From: CAYSGL01 sp964520985
Lineage (GTDB): Bacteria; Pseudomonadota; Alphaproteobacteria; Micavibrionales; Micavibrionaceae
Reading direction: 5' to 3'
Length of the DNA: 64,000 bases
Assembly (NCBI GenBank): GCA_964520985.1
Contig: CAZFPB010000005.1
Coordinates: 1-64,000 of the forward strand
Part shown: one piece after another, positions 56,576 to 63,576 of the stretch
How the letters are laid out: the number at the start of each line of letters is the position of its first letter
Position numbering within the stretch: the stretch's first letter is position 1
Position numbers and translations under genes: made by a program
The notes under the pieces: generated by a model
What the model was told of the DNA's origin: nothing
The model's input: the letters and a program-made list of their open reading frames with translations, nothing else
Database searches by the model: none

Positions 56576-56778
56576 CACGACTCCTTCGCAAGCCGAGCCG
56601 AGCCGATCTTGAACTGCCCGGGATACTTGCGCTCGTCCTCGGTCTGCCATCCGAACGACGTGTAGTGCTCGCCGTGGATGTTGTCCTTGAACTCGCGCAG
56701 GGCGTTGGCCCGGGAGATCGGCTTGTTGAAGGTGATCGAGACGGTGATCTTGTGGGTACGAGGGAGCTTGCGCGCCAT
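56575..56778 (-). CDS. Small basic protein
   Basis: A 67-residue basic protein (KITVSITFNKPISRANALREFKDNIHGEHYTSFGW). Similar small proteins occur in phages near replication or early genes. Not characterised. Confidence 0.65.
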   Translation of the reverse strand: MARKLPRTHKITVSITFNKPISRANALREFKDNIHGEHYTSFGWQTEDERKYPGQFKIGSARLAKES

Positions 56779-56804
56779 GGGAATCTCCGGTGTCAGGGGG
56801 CGTC

Positions 56805-56850
56805 GAGGACCGCCGGTTTGGGGTGCCTTACTGGGGCCCCGGCGGTCCTC
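56805..56850 (-). other. Long stem-loop between the DUF932-like gene and the small early genes
   Basis: A perfect 12-bp stem (56805-56816 with 56839-56850) and a 22-base loop. There is no T-run on either strand, so it is more likely an RNA-stability or processing hairpin than a strong terminator. It follows the stop of the DUF932-like gene by about 45 bp. Confidence 0.5.
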
Positions 56851-56892
56851 TGTTCGGTCAGGCTGCGTCCTATCCCAGCCCGGCCGACGTTC

Positions 56893-58077
56893 TTAGGCGG
56901 CCCACTTCTCCGCCAGCGTCAGGAACTCGCCGCCGCGCCGCTCCATGGCCATCTTGTCCTCTTCCCACTTCAGGTCGCGGGCGTAGGCCGACGTGGCGAC
57001 CGACATGTCCCAGAGGGTTTCGATCGGGCGGCCTTCCTCGCGCTCGTGGGTGGCCTTGATCGCGGTGGCCTGCGGCTTGGTGAACTGGCGGCGCTTGAAG
57101 AAGGCGTCGAGGTCTTCGTCGATCTTGGCGGCCTGCGCCGCGACCACGACTTCCCGGATGCCCTCGGTCGAGGAGTTGGCGAGGCGGGTGGCGATCGGCT
57201 CCATCTGCTCGATCCACTTGTCCGGCGCGCTGGCCGTGTGGCGGATGCGGACTTCCTGAAGATCGCGCACGCCCCAGATGTTGCGGTTCATGCAGGTGTA
57301 GTCGTAGAGGAACATCGACATGCCCAGCGTCTCTTCGCCGACCTCGGAGTTCCAGAAGATCACGCCGCGCGCCAGCTGGCCGTAGGTGCCGCCCCGGCGG
57401 TTGGGAATCTCGATGTCGTTCTGCTCGTCGGCGAGGTAGATCATCATCGACCGGTCGCCATAGTAGAACGTGGTGTTGGCGTTGGTGATGGGGACCTGCT
57501 TGCGGAACTCGCCGGGGACCTGCCAGCGCGAGCCCGTCTCACGGGTGCCGTTGCCGAAGGTGTTGCGCACGGCCTCGATCACGTCCGAGTTCCAGACGCG
57601 GCCGTAGTTCGGGCCGGTGGCGGCACGAAGCTCGATGTACTGGGCCGACATGCTGCCGTCGAGCGCGGTGCCCGGGGAGACCTGCACGTCGCCACCGGGA
57701 GCGATATGGCCCACCTTGCGGGTCAGCAGCACGCCCACGTCCTCGGCATCGCGGTTGAAGCGCATGCCGTAGTTCAGGTTGTCCGCCACCAGTTCGGCGG
57801 GCAGGGTGCGAAGGTATCCGGCCGGGGCCTTGGCGAGCGCCGACAGCTGGCCGAACGAGTAGTTGGTGATCTGGTGCTGGTTGCTCGGGCCCTGAATGAC
57901 GAGGCCCTTGTGGTCGTCGCCGACGGCCTTGAACTCGAAGCTGCGGGTGGACACGACCTTGCCGGTCGAGTTCTGGCGGTCAGTCTTGGCCTGCGCCACC
58001 ATGTCGTCGAGGCTGACGAAACGCTGGGCGGCCGGGCGCGAGGCCCACTGCTTCGAGACGGCGGAAATATGGGTCAT
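56893..58077 (-). CDS. DUF932-like phage protein
   Basis: A 394-residue protein. The stretch FGQLSALAKAPAGYLRTLPAELVADNLNYGMR is characteristic of the DUF932/phage-plasmid-like family. Other features are FYYGDRSMMIYLADEQNDIEIPN, RGVIFWNSEVGEETLGMSMFLYDYTCMNRNIWGV (conserved aromatic core) and a helical C-terminus. It is the first gene of the minus-strand early block behind a promoter at 58121-58149, so it is probably an abundant early product. The function of the family is unknown; it often occurs with recombination genes. Confidence 0.75.
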   Translation of the reverse strand: MTHISAVSKQWASRPAAQRFVSLDDMVAQAKTDRQNSTGKVVSTRSFEFKAVGDDHKGLVIQGPSNQHQITNYSFGQLSALAKAPAGYLRTLPAELVADNLNYGMRFNRDAEDVGVLLTRKVGHIAPGGDVQVSPGTALDGSMSAQYIELRAATGPNYGRVWNSDVIEAVRNTFGNGTRETGSRWQVPGEFRKQVPITNANTTFYYGDRSMMIYLADEQNDIEIPNRRGGTYGQLARGVIFWNSEVGEETLGMSMFLYDYTCMNRNIWGVRDLQEVRIRHTASAPDKWIEQMEPIATRLANSSTEGIREVVVAAQAAKIDEDLDAFFKRRQFTKPQATAIKATHEREEGRPIETLWDMSVATSAYARDLKWEEDKMAMERRGGEFLTLAEKWAA

Positions 58078-58120
58078 TCGGTAGCTCCGGTTGAGGCGGG
58101 TTTCGGCCCGCTGTGAGGGT

Positions 58121-58149
58121 GATATAGACTACCGTTGGTTGGCTGACAA
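58121..58149 (-). promoter_or_regulatory. Promoter of the minus-strand early block
   Basis: TTGTCA (complement of 58144-58149), 17-bp spacer, TATATC (complement of 58121-58126), with GGTAGTC before the -10 box. On the plus strand GGTTG-GCTGA-CAACC is a perfect inverted repeat centred on the -35 region and a good operator candidate. Leader to the DUF932-like ATG is about 40 bp. Confidence 0.75.
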
Positions 58150-58278
58150 CCCCTAAAAAATACTTTTTACGCTCAGCCTCGAAAATTCTTCAGCCGGGCA
58201 TTACCGGTTTTCCGATTTTCATCCGATTAGGCTTGTGTAGAGTGCAGCCCCGCGATCGTGCGGGCAGAGGAGATCACC

Positions 58279-58512
58279 ATGACCACCAACATCCAGTTCA
58301 CCACCAACGGCAACTATGTCGGCGAACTCAAGGCCGCTGACGGCCGCGTCCTCGGCAAGGCAGGCCCGGGCTCGATGAAGCAGTCCGGCTCGATCTACGT
58401 GCCGCACAACGAGACCGTCACCTTCACCGAGCGCGCTGCCACCGAGGAAGAGACGGCCGCCGAGAAGGCGGAGCGTGATGCCGCCGTTGACGAGGCGGAC
58501 AAGGCCGAGTAG
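58279..58512 (+). CDS. Small acidic protein in its own plus-strand unit
   Basis: A 77-residue protein. A beta part (IQFTTNGNYVGELKAADGRVLGKAGPGSMKQSGSIYVPHNETVTFTER) precedes a Glu/Ala/Asp-rich helix. Start 58279 has GAGGAG upstream. It is a single-gene transcription unit between two minus-strand blocks, bounded by its own terminator. Strong RBS and terminator suggest high expression. Not recognised. Confidence 0.65.
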   Translation: MTTNIQFTTNGNYVGELKAADGRVLGKAGPGSMKQSGSIYVPHNETVTFTERAATEEETAAEKAERDAAVDEADKAE

Positions 58513-58576
58513 GGTCCTCGACGTGCGGCGGGTTTGGGGCCAACCGGCTCGCTGCACGCTCCGACGAAATCCAAAC

Positions 58577-58616
58577 CACCCGGGTCAAGAGTTTACCTCT
58601 TCCCGGGTGTCTTTTT
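58577..58616 (+). terminator. Rho-independent terminator of the single plus-strand gene
   Basis: The outer stem CACCCGGG/CCCGGGTG and inner AAGAG/CTCTT are separated by a few unpaired bases and followed by TCTTTTTG. It lies about 65 bp past the stop codon. Confidence 0.75.
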
Positions 58617-58683
58617 GCCGACCGCTCAGGCTCTTGGCGCTGGGTGAACGGGCAAAAGCGCTCACGATTTTCATCCAGCGAAA

Positions 58684-58726
58684 AGGGCCAAAGCGTTTTC
58701 GGATTTTCATCCGGCGCTTTGGCCCT
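58684..58726 (-). terminator. Terminator for the minus-strand exported-protein gene
   Basis: A perfect 12-bp stem AGGGCCAAAGCG/CGCTTTGGCCCT encloses a loop that contains one GATTTTCATCC copy. On the minus strand the stem is followed by TTTTCGC. It lies about 40 bp past the stop at 58768. Confidence 0.65.
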
Positions 58727-58767
58727 CCATGGCGCGTCCCGTGAACGCCCTGACGATGGAATCTCTA

Positions 58768-59280
58768 CTAGTCCGGGGGCACATTGACAAGCCGTACATT
58801 GGCGGCCTGACAGATGGCGGTGTTCGGGACCGAGGTCGGGTCACGCTGATCGAGCCACTGGCTGCGGCACAGGTCGATAGCGGCGACGGCGATCTGGTTC
58901 TGGATGGTCTCTACGCCGGGGTTGGGCTCGGGTAAAGGGAACTGCCCTCGACCCTTCTCCGCCAGAGCGATGGCCGTCAAGGCGTCGAGGATCAGCGGAG
59001 CACAGGCTTGCCGCTCTTCGGCGGTGGCAACGGCGAGGTCGCGAAGGCAGGTGGAGACCCGTTCGAGGGACGGCTGGAGAGCAGGGGTGGCGGTGGCGTG
59101 AGCTTCGACGAGGGTACGAACATAGGACCCTTCCTGAGTGATCTCGGGAGTAGCGGGAGCCAGCTGCTCGGCGACCTCGACCAAACTGTGGGTGTCGGCC
59201 GGTCGGGGGTAGGCCACCACGAAGGCGATACCGGCAAGCGCCAGCATCGGGAGGAACACATTGAGCAGGAGCTTCCGCAT
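58768..59280 (-). CDS. Exported or membrane-anchored unknown protein
   Basis: A 170-residue protein. The N-terminus (MRKLLLNVFLPMLALAGIAFVVAYPRPA) is a signal peptide or anchor. The rest is helical with three Cys residues (STCLRDLAV, QACAPLIL, DLCRSQWL) suited to periplasmic disulphides. SD GGAGAAG precedes the ATG. A periplasmic role such as superinfection exclusion is possible but unproven. Confidence 0.65.
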   Translation of the reverse strand: MRKLLLNVFLPMLALAGIAFVVAYPRPADTHSLVEVAEQLAPATPEITQEGSYVRTLVEAHATATPALQPSLERVSTCLRDLAVATAEERQACAPLILDALTAIALAEKGRGQFPLPEPNPGVETIQNQIAVAAIDLCRSQWLDQRDPTSVPNTAICQAANVRLVNVPPD

Positions 59281-59359
59281 GCTATCTTCTCCGAAGAGGT
59301 TGGTGCCGGGTCCGGGGTGACGCTCACCCGGGGCGCGACAGCGATGCACTTGGATGAGT

Positions 59360-59388
59360 GGCATAGCCCCAACGTAGGTCGGATGCAA
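59360..59388 (-). promoter_or_regulatory. Promoter of the exported-protein gene
   Basis: TTGCAT (complement of 59383-59388), 17-bp spacer, TATGCC (complement of 59360-59365). Weaker than the others but with the same spacing. Confidence 0.5.
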
Positions 59389-59446
59389 CGGTTGCCCTTC
59401 AAGGGGTGGGGACAATTGGTCACGGCCGCGAGCCCGAGCGAATCGG

Positions 59447-59509
59447 TAACCGGGCAGGTCGCCAAGGTTGCGCGCCCGGAATTTTGATAACCGGGCAGGT
59501 CGCCAAGGT
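59447..59509. repeat. 22-bp perfect direct repeat, two copies
   Basis: Identical 22-bp segments start at 59447 and 59488, 41 bp apart, close to four helical turns. Key sequence is CCGGGCAGGTCGCCAAGG. Non-coding. Possible protein-binding or partition-type site. Confidence 0.65.
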
Positions 59510-59636
59510 AAGCCGCAGGCACCGGCGAGCCCGGCCGTATACAGAGCCGATCGCCCGTGTACTCGACCGCGCGCGGCTCGACCCCCTCCCCCGTCCGGAA
59601 ATCCCCCAGCCGATAGGGCAGGCTCGCTGACCTAAA

Positions 59637-59651
59637 TGTTATAACATAACA
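59637..59651. repeat. 15-bp inverted repeat TGTTAT-AAC-ATAACA
   Basis: Perfect arms; same element as at 38-52. It lies immediately before the 27-bp repeat pair, as the copy at 38-52 lies just before a related CATCGGGTAACTCG sequence. Confidence 0.65.
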
Positions 59652-59655
59652 CCGC

Positions 59656-59724
59656 AATCCCTATCGGGTTAGTCGACATTCCCGGGGCAATCCCCCTAAT
59701 CCCTATCGGAATAGTCGACATTCC
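59656..59724. repeat. 27-bp imperfect direct repeat, two copies
   Basis: Copies at 59656-59682 and 59698-59724 match at 25 of 27 positions and are 42 bp apart. Shared core is CCCTATCGG...TAGTCGACATTCC apart from the two changed bases. A shorter relative occurs at 67-82. Confidence 0.65.
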
Positions 59725-59767
59725 GGATGGGCGCGGCCCCAGCTGGCGGGCCGTCGGGCAAGCGAAA

Positions 59768-59793
59768 GGCCCGGGAGCGGTTGCCCCCGGGCC
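59768..59793 (-). terminator. Terminator of the right-hand minus-strand block
   Basis: Perfect 8-bp GGCCCGGG/CCCGGGCC stem with a 10-base loop; on the minus strand it is followed by TTTCGC. It starts 5 bp past the stop of the gene ending at 59798. Confidence 0.6.
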
Positions 59794-59797
59794 CTGA

Positions 59798-59977
59798 TCA
59801 GCCTTGCGGCTTGGCTAGCCCCAGCATGACGGCAACGGCCGCCCCTAGGGCTATGGCGGGCGGCCCGTGCCACAAGGCCCCGATGCAACCGGCTAGCACG
59901 GCCGCCGCTTGGATGAACCGCGCGGCCCCGTGCTGGAGCAACACAACCCGGACCCGCCGGGCCTCGCGTGGCGTCAT
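59798..59977 (-). CDS. Small two-span membrane protein
   Basis: A 59-residue protein read from the ATG at 59977: a basic start MTPREARRVRVVLLQHGAA, then two hydrophobic segments (IQAAAVLAGCIGALW and PAIALGAAVAVMLGLA) separated by HGPP. The ATG overlaps the upstream TGA (ATGA). Function unknown. Confidence 0.6.
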   Translation of the reverse strand: MTPREARRVRVVLLQHGAARFIQAAAVLAGCIGALWHGPPAIALGAAVAVMLGLAKPQG

Positions 59978-60204
59978 GCGGCCGCCATTTCGTAACGGTG
60001 GAGCGGGCCCCGGTAGACGTTGCCGTCACCTAGGCCAAACTCCCCCTCCCCATCCGCGCCAAGGTCCGCCCGGAACGTGAGAGGGGCAAGGGCCTCACGC
60101 CACGCAATGAGGGCGGTTTGTTCGGTAGGGGGCAGGGCGGACGGGTCCGCCCCCTGCAACAGATACGGGCCCCAATGGGCGGGCCCCACGCGGGTTTCAG
60201 GCAT
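59974..60204 (-). CDS. Small unknown protein
   Basis: A 76-residue protein (GPYLLQGADPSALPPTEQTALIAWREALAP). The pattern of a YLL-G-D/A stretch followed by a T-E-E/Q helix resembles small proteins found in alphaproteobacterial phages and plasmids. No function is known. Confidence 0.6.
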   Translation of the reverse strand: MPETRVGPAHWGPYLLQGADPSALPPTEQTALIAWREALAPLTFRADLGADGEGEFGLGDGNVYRGPLHRYEMAAA

Positions 60205-60305
60205 GCGCCTAGCTCCCGGTTAGAGTGGCACGCGCCCCAGCTGGGGCACGCGTGGCGGTTCCGCCAGTGACGCGGCCCGACATGGGGCCGCGCGGCTTGT
60301 GGAAC

Positions 60306-60731
60306 CTACTTCAGTCGGGCCCGGGCCCATGCGAGGGCGGGAGGATATGCGTTCAAGGCGGCCCCGATCAACCGCCCTAGCTCCCCCATCTCAGTCGGGC
60401 TAAGCGGCTGGAGCTTGTCCGGCGGCACGGAAGGCGGGGACAAGATAGCGATAGGGTCCGCCTCAATGTCCGGGCCTAGGTATAGCTCCCGCGACCCGAA
60501 ATGCTGGCGGAACGGGCCGCCCTTCAGCGCTTCCGCCCGGGCTTCAGTAGCGGCACGTTCGGCCGCCACTTCGGACGTATACACGATAGGCCCATAGGGG
60601 CCCGCCACGCGTTGCCACGCGGCCCCGGGTTCAAACCGCCACGATGCACCGAACGACGTGCGGGGGCCCTTGCCGGACGCTCCCGGGGCCGCGACAAGGC
60701 GGACCCTGATAGTTGCGTTATCTTTCGCCAT
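60306..60731 (-). CDS. Unknown protein
   Basis: A 141-residue protein starting at the ATG at 60731 behind GGAG. N-terminal beta part (ATIRVRLVAAPGASGKGPRTSFGASWRFEPG), a middle helix, and a C-terminal helix (EMGELGRLIGAALNAYPPALAWARARLK). Downstream (60229-60285) lie GC-rich hairpins without T-runs. Not recognised. Confidence 0.6.
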   Translation of the reverse strand: MAKDNATIRVRLVAAPGASGKGPRTSFGASWRFEPGAAWQRVAGPYGPIVYTSEVAAERAATEARAEALKGGPFRQHFGSRELYLGPDIEADPIAILSPPSVPPDKLQPLSPTEMGELGRLIGAALNAYPPALAWARARLK

Positions 60732-60769
60732 GGGGACTAGCTCCAAAGGGGGCAGGGGGATTCCTACCA

Positions 60770-60813
60770 CGCCACAAAGGCCCGCCGGTTGTCCCGACGG
60801 GCCCATAAGCGGG
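60770..60813 (-). terminator. Terminator copy 1 (duplicated element)
   Basis: A GC-rich hairpin (GGCCCGTCGG/CCGGCGGGCC on the minus strand) is followed by TTTGTGG. It begins 5 bp past the stop of the 504-residue gene. The whole 44-bp segment, including flanking CCCATAAGCGGG and CGCCACAAAGG, recurs at 63360-63402. Confidence 0.65.
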
Positions 60814-60817
60814 GCAG

Positions 60818-62332
60818 TTAATGGGCGGTTTCGACTAGAGCGGACTCGTCCGCCGGGGCCTCAAAAATCCCCAGCTGCAACGCGACCCGCTCCACTTCAG
60901 CCCATCCAATCCGGTGACATCCGGCCACGAAACTCCCGTCGGGTTCCACTTCCGAAACCCGGTAATGCCCGACGGGGAGGGTACGGCCGTTTGCTTTCCA
61001 GCCCTGCCCCCGATCATGGCACAACTTGAGGAATCGGAAGGCCCGGACGGCATGCGGAAGCGGCACGTATGCGCCTTGGCTAGTCTCAATGTCCCCGCCG
61101 GTGATTGCCCCGGTTTCGTCCCGGGTCACGTCGATTGCGCGGATATAGGCCCGCCCTTGTGCATCGGTAGAGCGGAAGCGGGCCCCCGGTTCCCCGCGTT
61201 GCCATGCCTCCCGGGCCGCGCGTTCACGCTCCAGCCGTTCCCGGGCTTCCGCCTCGCGCATGGCGTCCCGCTTTGCCCGCCAGTCGTCCGCCAGCGCATA
61301 AAGCCGGGCCGCCCGGGTTTGCCCCATCTCAGACTTGCGGGGGAGCGTGTCGCCAAGCCAAACGGCATAGCTTGCCGCCTGATCATAGGCGGTTGCGGAC
61401 CATTCCACCGTCGCCACTCCCCCGCGCCCGGCAATGGCTTGGCGAATCCCCCGGACATAGGCCCGGCGGTTCCGGTTGTTCTCAAATACGGCATGCGAGG
61501 CGGCCCGGGTTGCGAGGATGTCGCGCGCCAGCGTCACCACTCCCCACAAGCGGGAAACGCGGGCCTTGCTCCAGCCTTCCGCCTTGGCGGCCGCGTGGGC
61601 AGTCCGGGCGGTTGCCAGAAAATCGGCAAGGCGGCCGGTATGCTTCACCTTGTCGGGCCGCCGCGTCCCCGTCCGGTAATTGTACGTGCCCCGATCAATC
61701 CGGACGACGGAATCCCGGGAGCGCAATTCACGGGGGAGCGTGGCAACCGGCATTGCGAGGATGTCGCGCGCAAAGCCTAGGCCCTGCTTATGGGCCTCCC
61801 GGCGGCCCCGGGCTTCACTGGCGGCCGTTTCGCGGGCCTTGCGTGCCAGCGTGGCGGCAAAGACCTTTGCCCCGTCCCGGGCCCCCGCCAGCTGGAACAA
61901 ATAGGCCCCGGCTTCCGCGTTCATCCCGGGGTTAGCCCGGACATGCGCCACAACCCGCGACACGTCCCGCGCCTTCACTTCCGCCGGGGTTTCCTCCCGC
62001 CATGCGGACCCGTCTAGCACTTGTCCCGGGCGGCCGAAATTCTCCAGCTGGCGAACAAAGTCCGTGAGGCCCGGCACGTCGAATTGCCGATAATGGGACG
62101 TAGCCCGCCAAGTGATAGTTTTGTGTTTTCCAGTCGAAACCGAATAGCTATCGCTATTCAACAGAACGATTTTGCCGCGTTCCGTTACATAACCTAGAAC
62201 GAAGTGGCGGCCGTAAGAGTAGAGGGCCCGCCCATCAAAGAACATGCGCCCATCGGGGGCACGTCCGGACTCCTGAGACTGTGAGGCCCAAACATGGGCG
62301 GTTTCGTCATGGTTCCGCATTACGTTGCGCAT
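60818..62332 (-). CDS. Conserved large phage protein of unknown function
   Basis: A 504-residue protein. The N-terminus (NHDETAHVWASQSQESGRAPDGRMFFDGRALYSYGRHFVLGYV) is the signature of a widely distributed phage protein family that I know only as hypothetical. The middle is helical and basic, with HTH-like or coiled parts (WSKARVSRLWGVVTLARDIL; AREAEARERLERERAAREAW). The C-terminus is a small beta domain (IGWAEVERVALQLGI). Start ATG at 62332 behind AGGA. It uses many CGG, GGG, GCC and CCC codons, as does its block. Confidence 0.7.
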   Translation of the reverse strand: MRNVMRNHDETAHVWASQSQESGRAPDGRMFFDGRALYSYGRHFVLGYVTERGKIVLLNSDSYSVSTGKHKTITWRATSHYRQFDVPGLTDFVRQLENFGRPGQVLDGSAWREETPAEVKARDVSRVVAHVRANPGMNAEAGAYLFQLAGARDGAKVFAATLARKARETAASEARGRREAHKQGLGFARDILAMPVATLPRELRSRDSVVRIDRGTYNYRTGTRRPDKVKHTGRLADFLATARTAHAAAKAEGWSKARVSRLWGVVTLARDILATRAASHAVFENNRNRRAYVRGIRQAIAGRGGVATVEWSATAYDQAASYAVWLGDTLPRKSEMGQTRAARLYALADDWRAKRDAMREAEARERLERERAAREAWQRGEPGARFRSTDAQGRAYIRAIDVTRDETGAITGGDIETSQGAYVPLPHAVRAFRFLKLCHDRGQGWKANGRTLPVGHYRVSEVEPDGSFVAGCHRIGWAEVERVALQLGIFEAPADESALVETAH

Positions 62333-62358
62333 TGGTATAGTTCCTTTCGTTACTTGGA

Positions 62359-63051
62359 TTAGTGGCGCGTTGCTATGGCGTCCGAAAGCAGTTCGGCCGC
62401 AACTTCAGCGTGATATTCGGGGCTATCGCTTTCAATGCCCCAAAGGGCCCAATGCTCCAATTCGCCGAACGGGGCCTGATCAGCGATGCGGGACGGGTCA
62501 CGCGTTACCCCATCGCGGGGCAGTTCAAAGAGGCAAACCCCGCACCATTCCCATTGATCATTGGCCCATCCGGATAGGCGTTCAAAGTCCCGGCGGACTG
62601 CTTCCGCCACAACCTGCTTTGCCGTCGGTTCCCGCCCCAGCTGCAACGCAAGGGCGGCCCGAACGTCCGGGGCAAGGCCCCATCTATCCGCCTTGGCAAT
62701 GCGGGTTGCCTCTTCCCAGTCATAGAACCGGCGGGAACCCCTATCGCTGGAAAGCTCCCGCTCCCCCGGGCGCTTGTCCCGGCTAGTCCAATCCGACACG
62801 GGCCCGTGTCCGTCGTGCTCTTCCCACGGGGGCCCCATATCGTCGTCACGGACGATAGCAATCACGAACGTCCGCCCGGCGGCCCGCAACACGTCCCCGT
62901 GCCCTAGATGGGTTTTGCCCCGGTAGACCCATGGCGCGCGGCCCCGGGCTACGTCCTCGCGGGCATTGGCCAGCGCGGCAATGGGCGGCCGCCCGGCGGC
63001 CCGGTAGACCCGGAAGGCCTTCACAAGGGCGGTTGCTTCCCTGATCAGCAT
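62359..63051 (-). CDS. Unknown protein
   Basis: A 230-residue protein from the ATG at 63051. N-terminal helix (REATALVKAFRVYRAAG), then VYRGKTHLGHGDVLRAAGRTFVIAIVRDDD, a helical middle and an acidic C-terminal part (FGELEHWALWGIESDSPEYHAEVAAELLSDA). No recognised domain. It is 26 bp upstream of the 504-residue gene and probably in one operon. Confidence 0.6.
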   Translation of the reverse strand: MLIREATALVKAFRVYRAAGRPPIAALANAREDVARGRAPWVYRGKTHLGHGDVLRAAGRTFVIAIVRDDDMGPPWEEHDGHGPVSDWTSRDKRPGERELSSDRGSRRFYDWEEATRIAKADRWGLAPDVRAALALQLGREPTAKQVVAEAVRRDFERLSGWANDQWEWCGVCLFELPRDGVTRDPSRIADQAPFGELEHWALWGIESDSPEYHAEVAAELLSDAIATRH

Positions 63052-63061
63052 GGCGGCCCCC

Positions 63062-63328
63062 TTAGCGGAACGTTGCGAGGGCGGCCGCGCGGGCGGCCGT
63101 AGCGTCGACATGGAAGGCCCGGGCGTAGCTGGCGGCCGTATGTGCCACGGTAGAGGCCATTTCCAGCCCTTCAGCATAGGCCCCGGCAAGGTCCGGGACG
63201 TATTCAGCATGGAAGTCGTCCGCCCCGATCGGGGCAACCCGGAAGGCCTCAAAATCGGCCGCCCATGCGAGGGAAACCCCCATAAGCCCCAACGTGGCGG
63301 CCGCGTTCTCAACTGTCAGTTTGCGCAT
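63062..63328 (-). CDS. Small Ala-rich helical protein
   Basis: An 88-residue protein (ATLGLMGVSLAWAADFEAF; ATAARAAALATFR). Likely all-alpha. Unknown function. Confidence 0.6.
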   Translation of the reverse strand: MRKLTVENAAATLGLMGVSLAWAADFEAFRVAPIGADDFHAEYVPDLAGAYAEGLEMASTVAHTAASYARAFHVDATAARAAALATFR

Positions 63329-63359
63329 AGTCGTCTATCCTTTCCGTTGCTGGCAATCG

Positions 63360-63402
63360 CGCCACAAAGGCCCGCCGGTGACCCGGCGGACCCATAAGCG
63401 GG
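63360..63402 (-). terminator. Terminator copy 2 (duplicated element)
   Basis: Near-identical to 60770-60813, again starting just past a minus-strand stop codon (63404). On the minus strand the stem pairs GGTCCGCCGG with CCGGCGGGCC, then TTTGTGG. Confidence 0.65.
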
Positions 63403-63403
63403 A

Positions 63404-63574
63404 CTAACCTAGAAGGGGTTTCAGGGCCCCGCAAAACGCCAAGGCGTAGGCAATGCCCCCGACGGCAACTAGGCCAATGGTGACGCCTTCAACCCAAAAG
63501 GCGATTGCATCGGCCCGCCGGGCGCGGCGGATGTATTCCAGTTCAAGGCGACGGGCGCGGACTCGGTAAAGCAT
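63404..63574 (-). CDS. Small membrane protein
   Basis: A 56-residue protein from the ATG at 63574: a very basic N-terminus (YRVRARRLELEYIRRARRADAI) and a transmembrane helix (VEGVTIGLVAVGGIAYALAF). Positive-inside topology places the N-terminus in the cytoplasm. Unknown function. Confidence 0.55.
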   Translation of the reverse strand: MLYRVRARRLELEYIRRARRADAIAFWVEGVTIGLVAVGGIAYALAFCGALKPLLG

Positions 63575-63576
63575 GA

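Larger units (their letters stand above)
58214..58712. repeat. Three copies of GATTTTCATCC
   Basis: Exact 11-bp copies lie at 58214-58224, 58666-58676 and 58702-58712, all non-coding, flanking the small plus-strand gene. The third sits in the loop of the hairpin at 58684-58726. A protein or RNA-binding element is possible. Confidence 0.5.
59281..59797. other. Repeat-rich non-coding region
   Basis: No convincing gene. It holds a promoter for the exported-protein gene (59360-59388), a 22-bp perfect direct repeat (41-bp period), a 27-bp imperfect direct repeat (42-bp period), the TGTTAT-N3-ATAACA inverted repeat, and a terminator. A reading frame across part of it on the minus strand is disrupted in logic by the direct repeats falling in different frames. 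Confidence 0.6.

Noticed and set aside
59300..59657. Minus-strand frame that might encode a small protein
   Set aside because: The 22-bp repeat pair is read in different frames (41-bp period), no ribosome-binding site is seen, and it overlaps the exported-protein gene's promoter.
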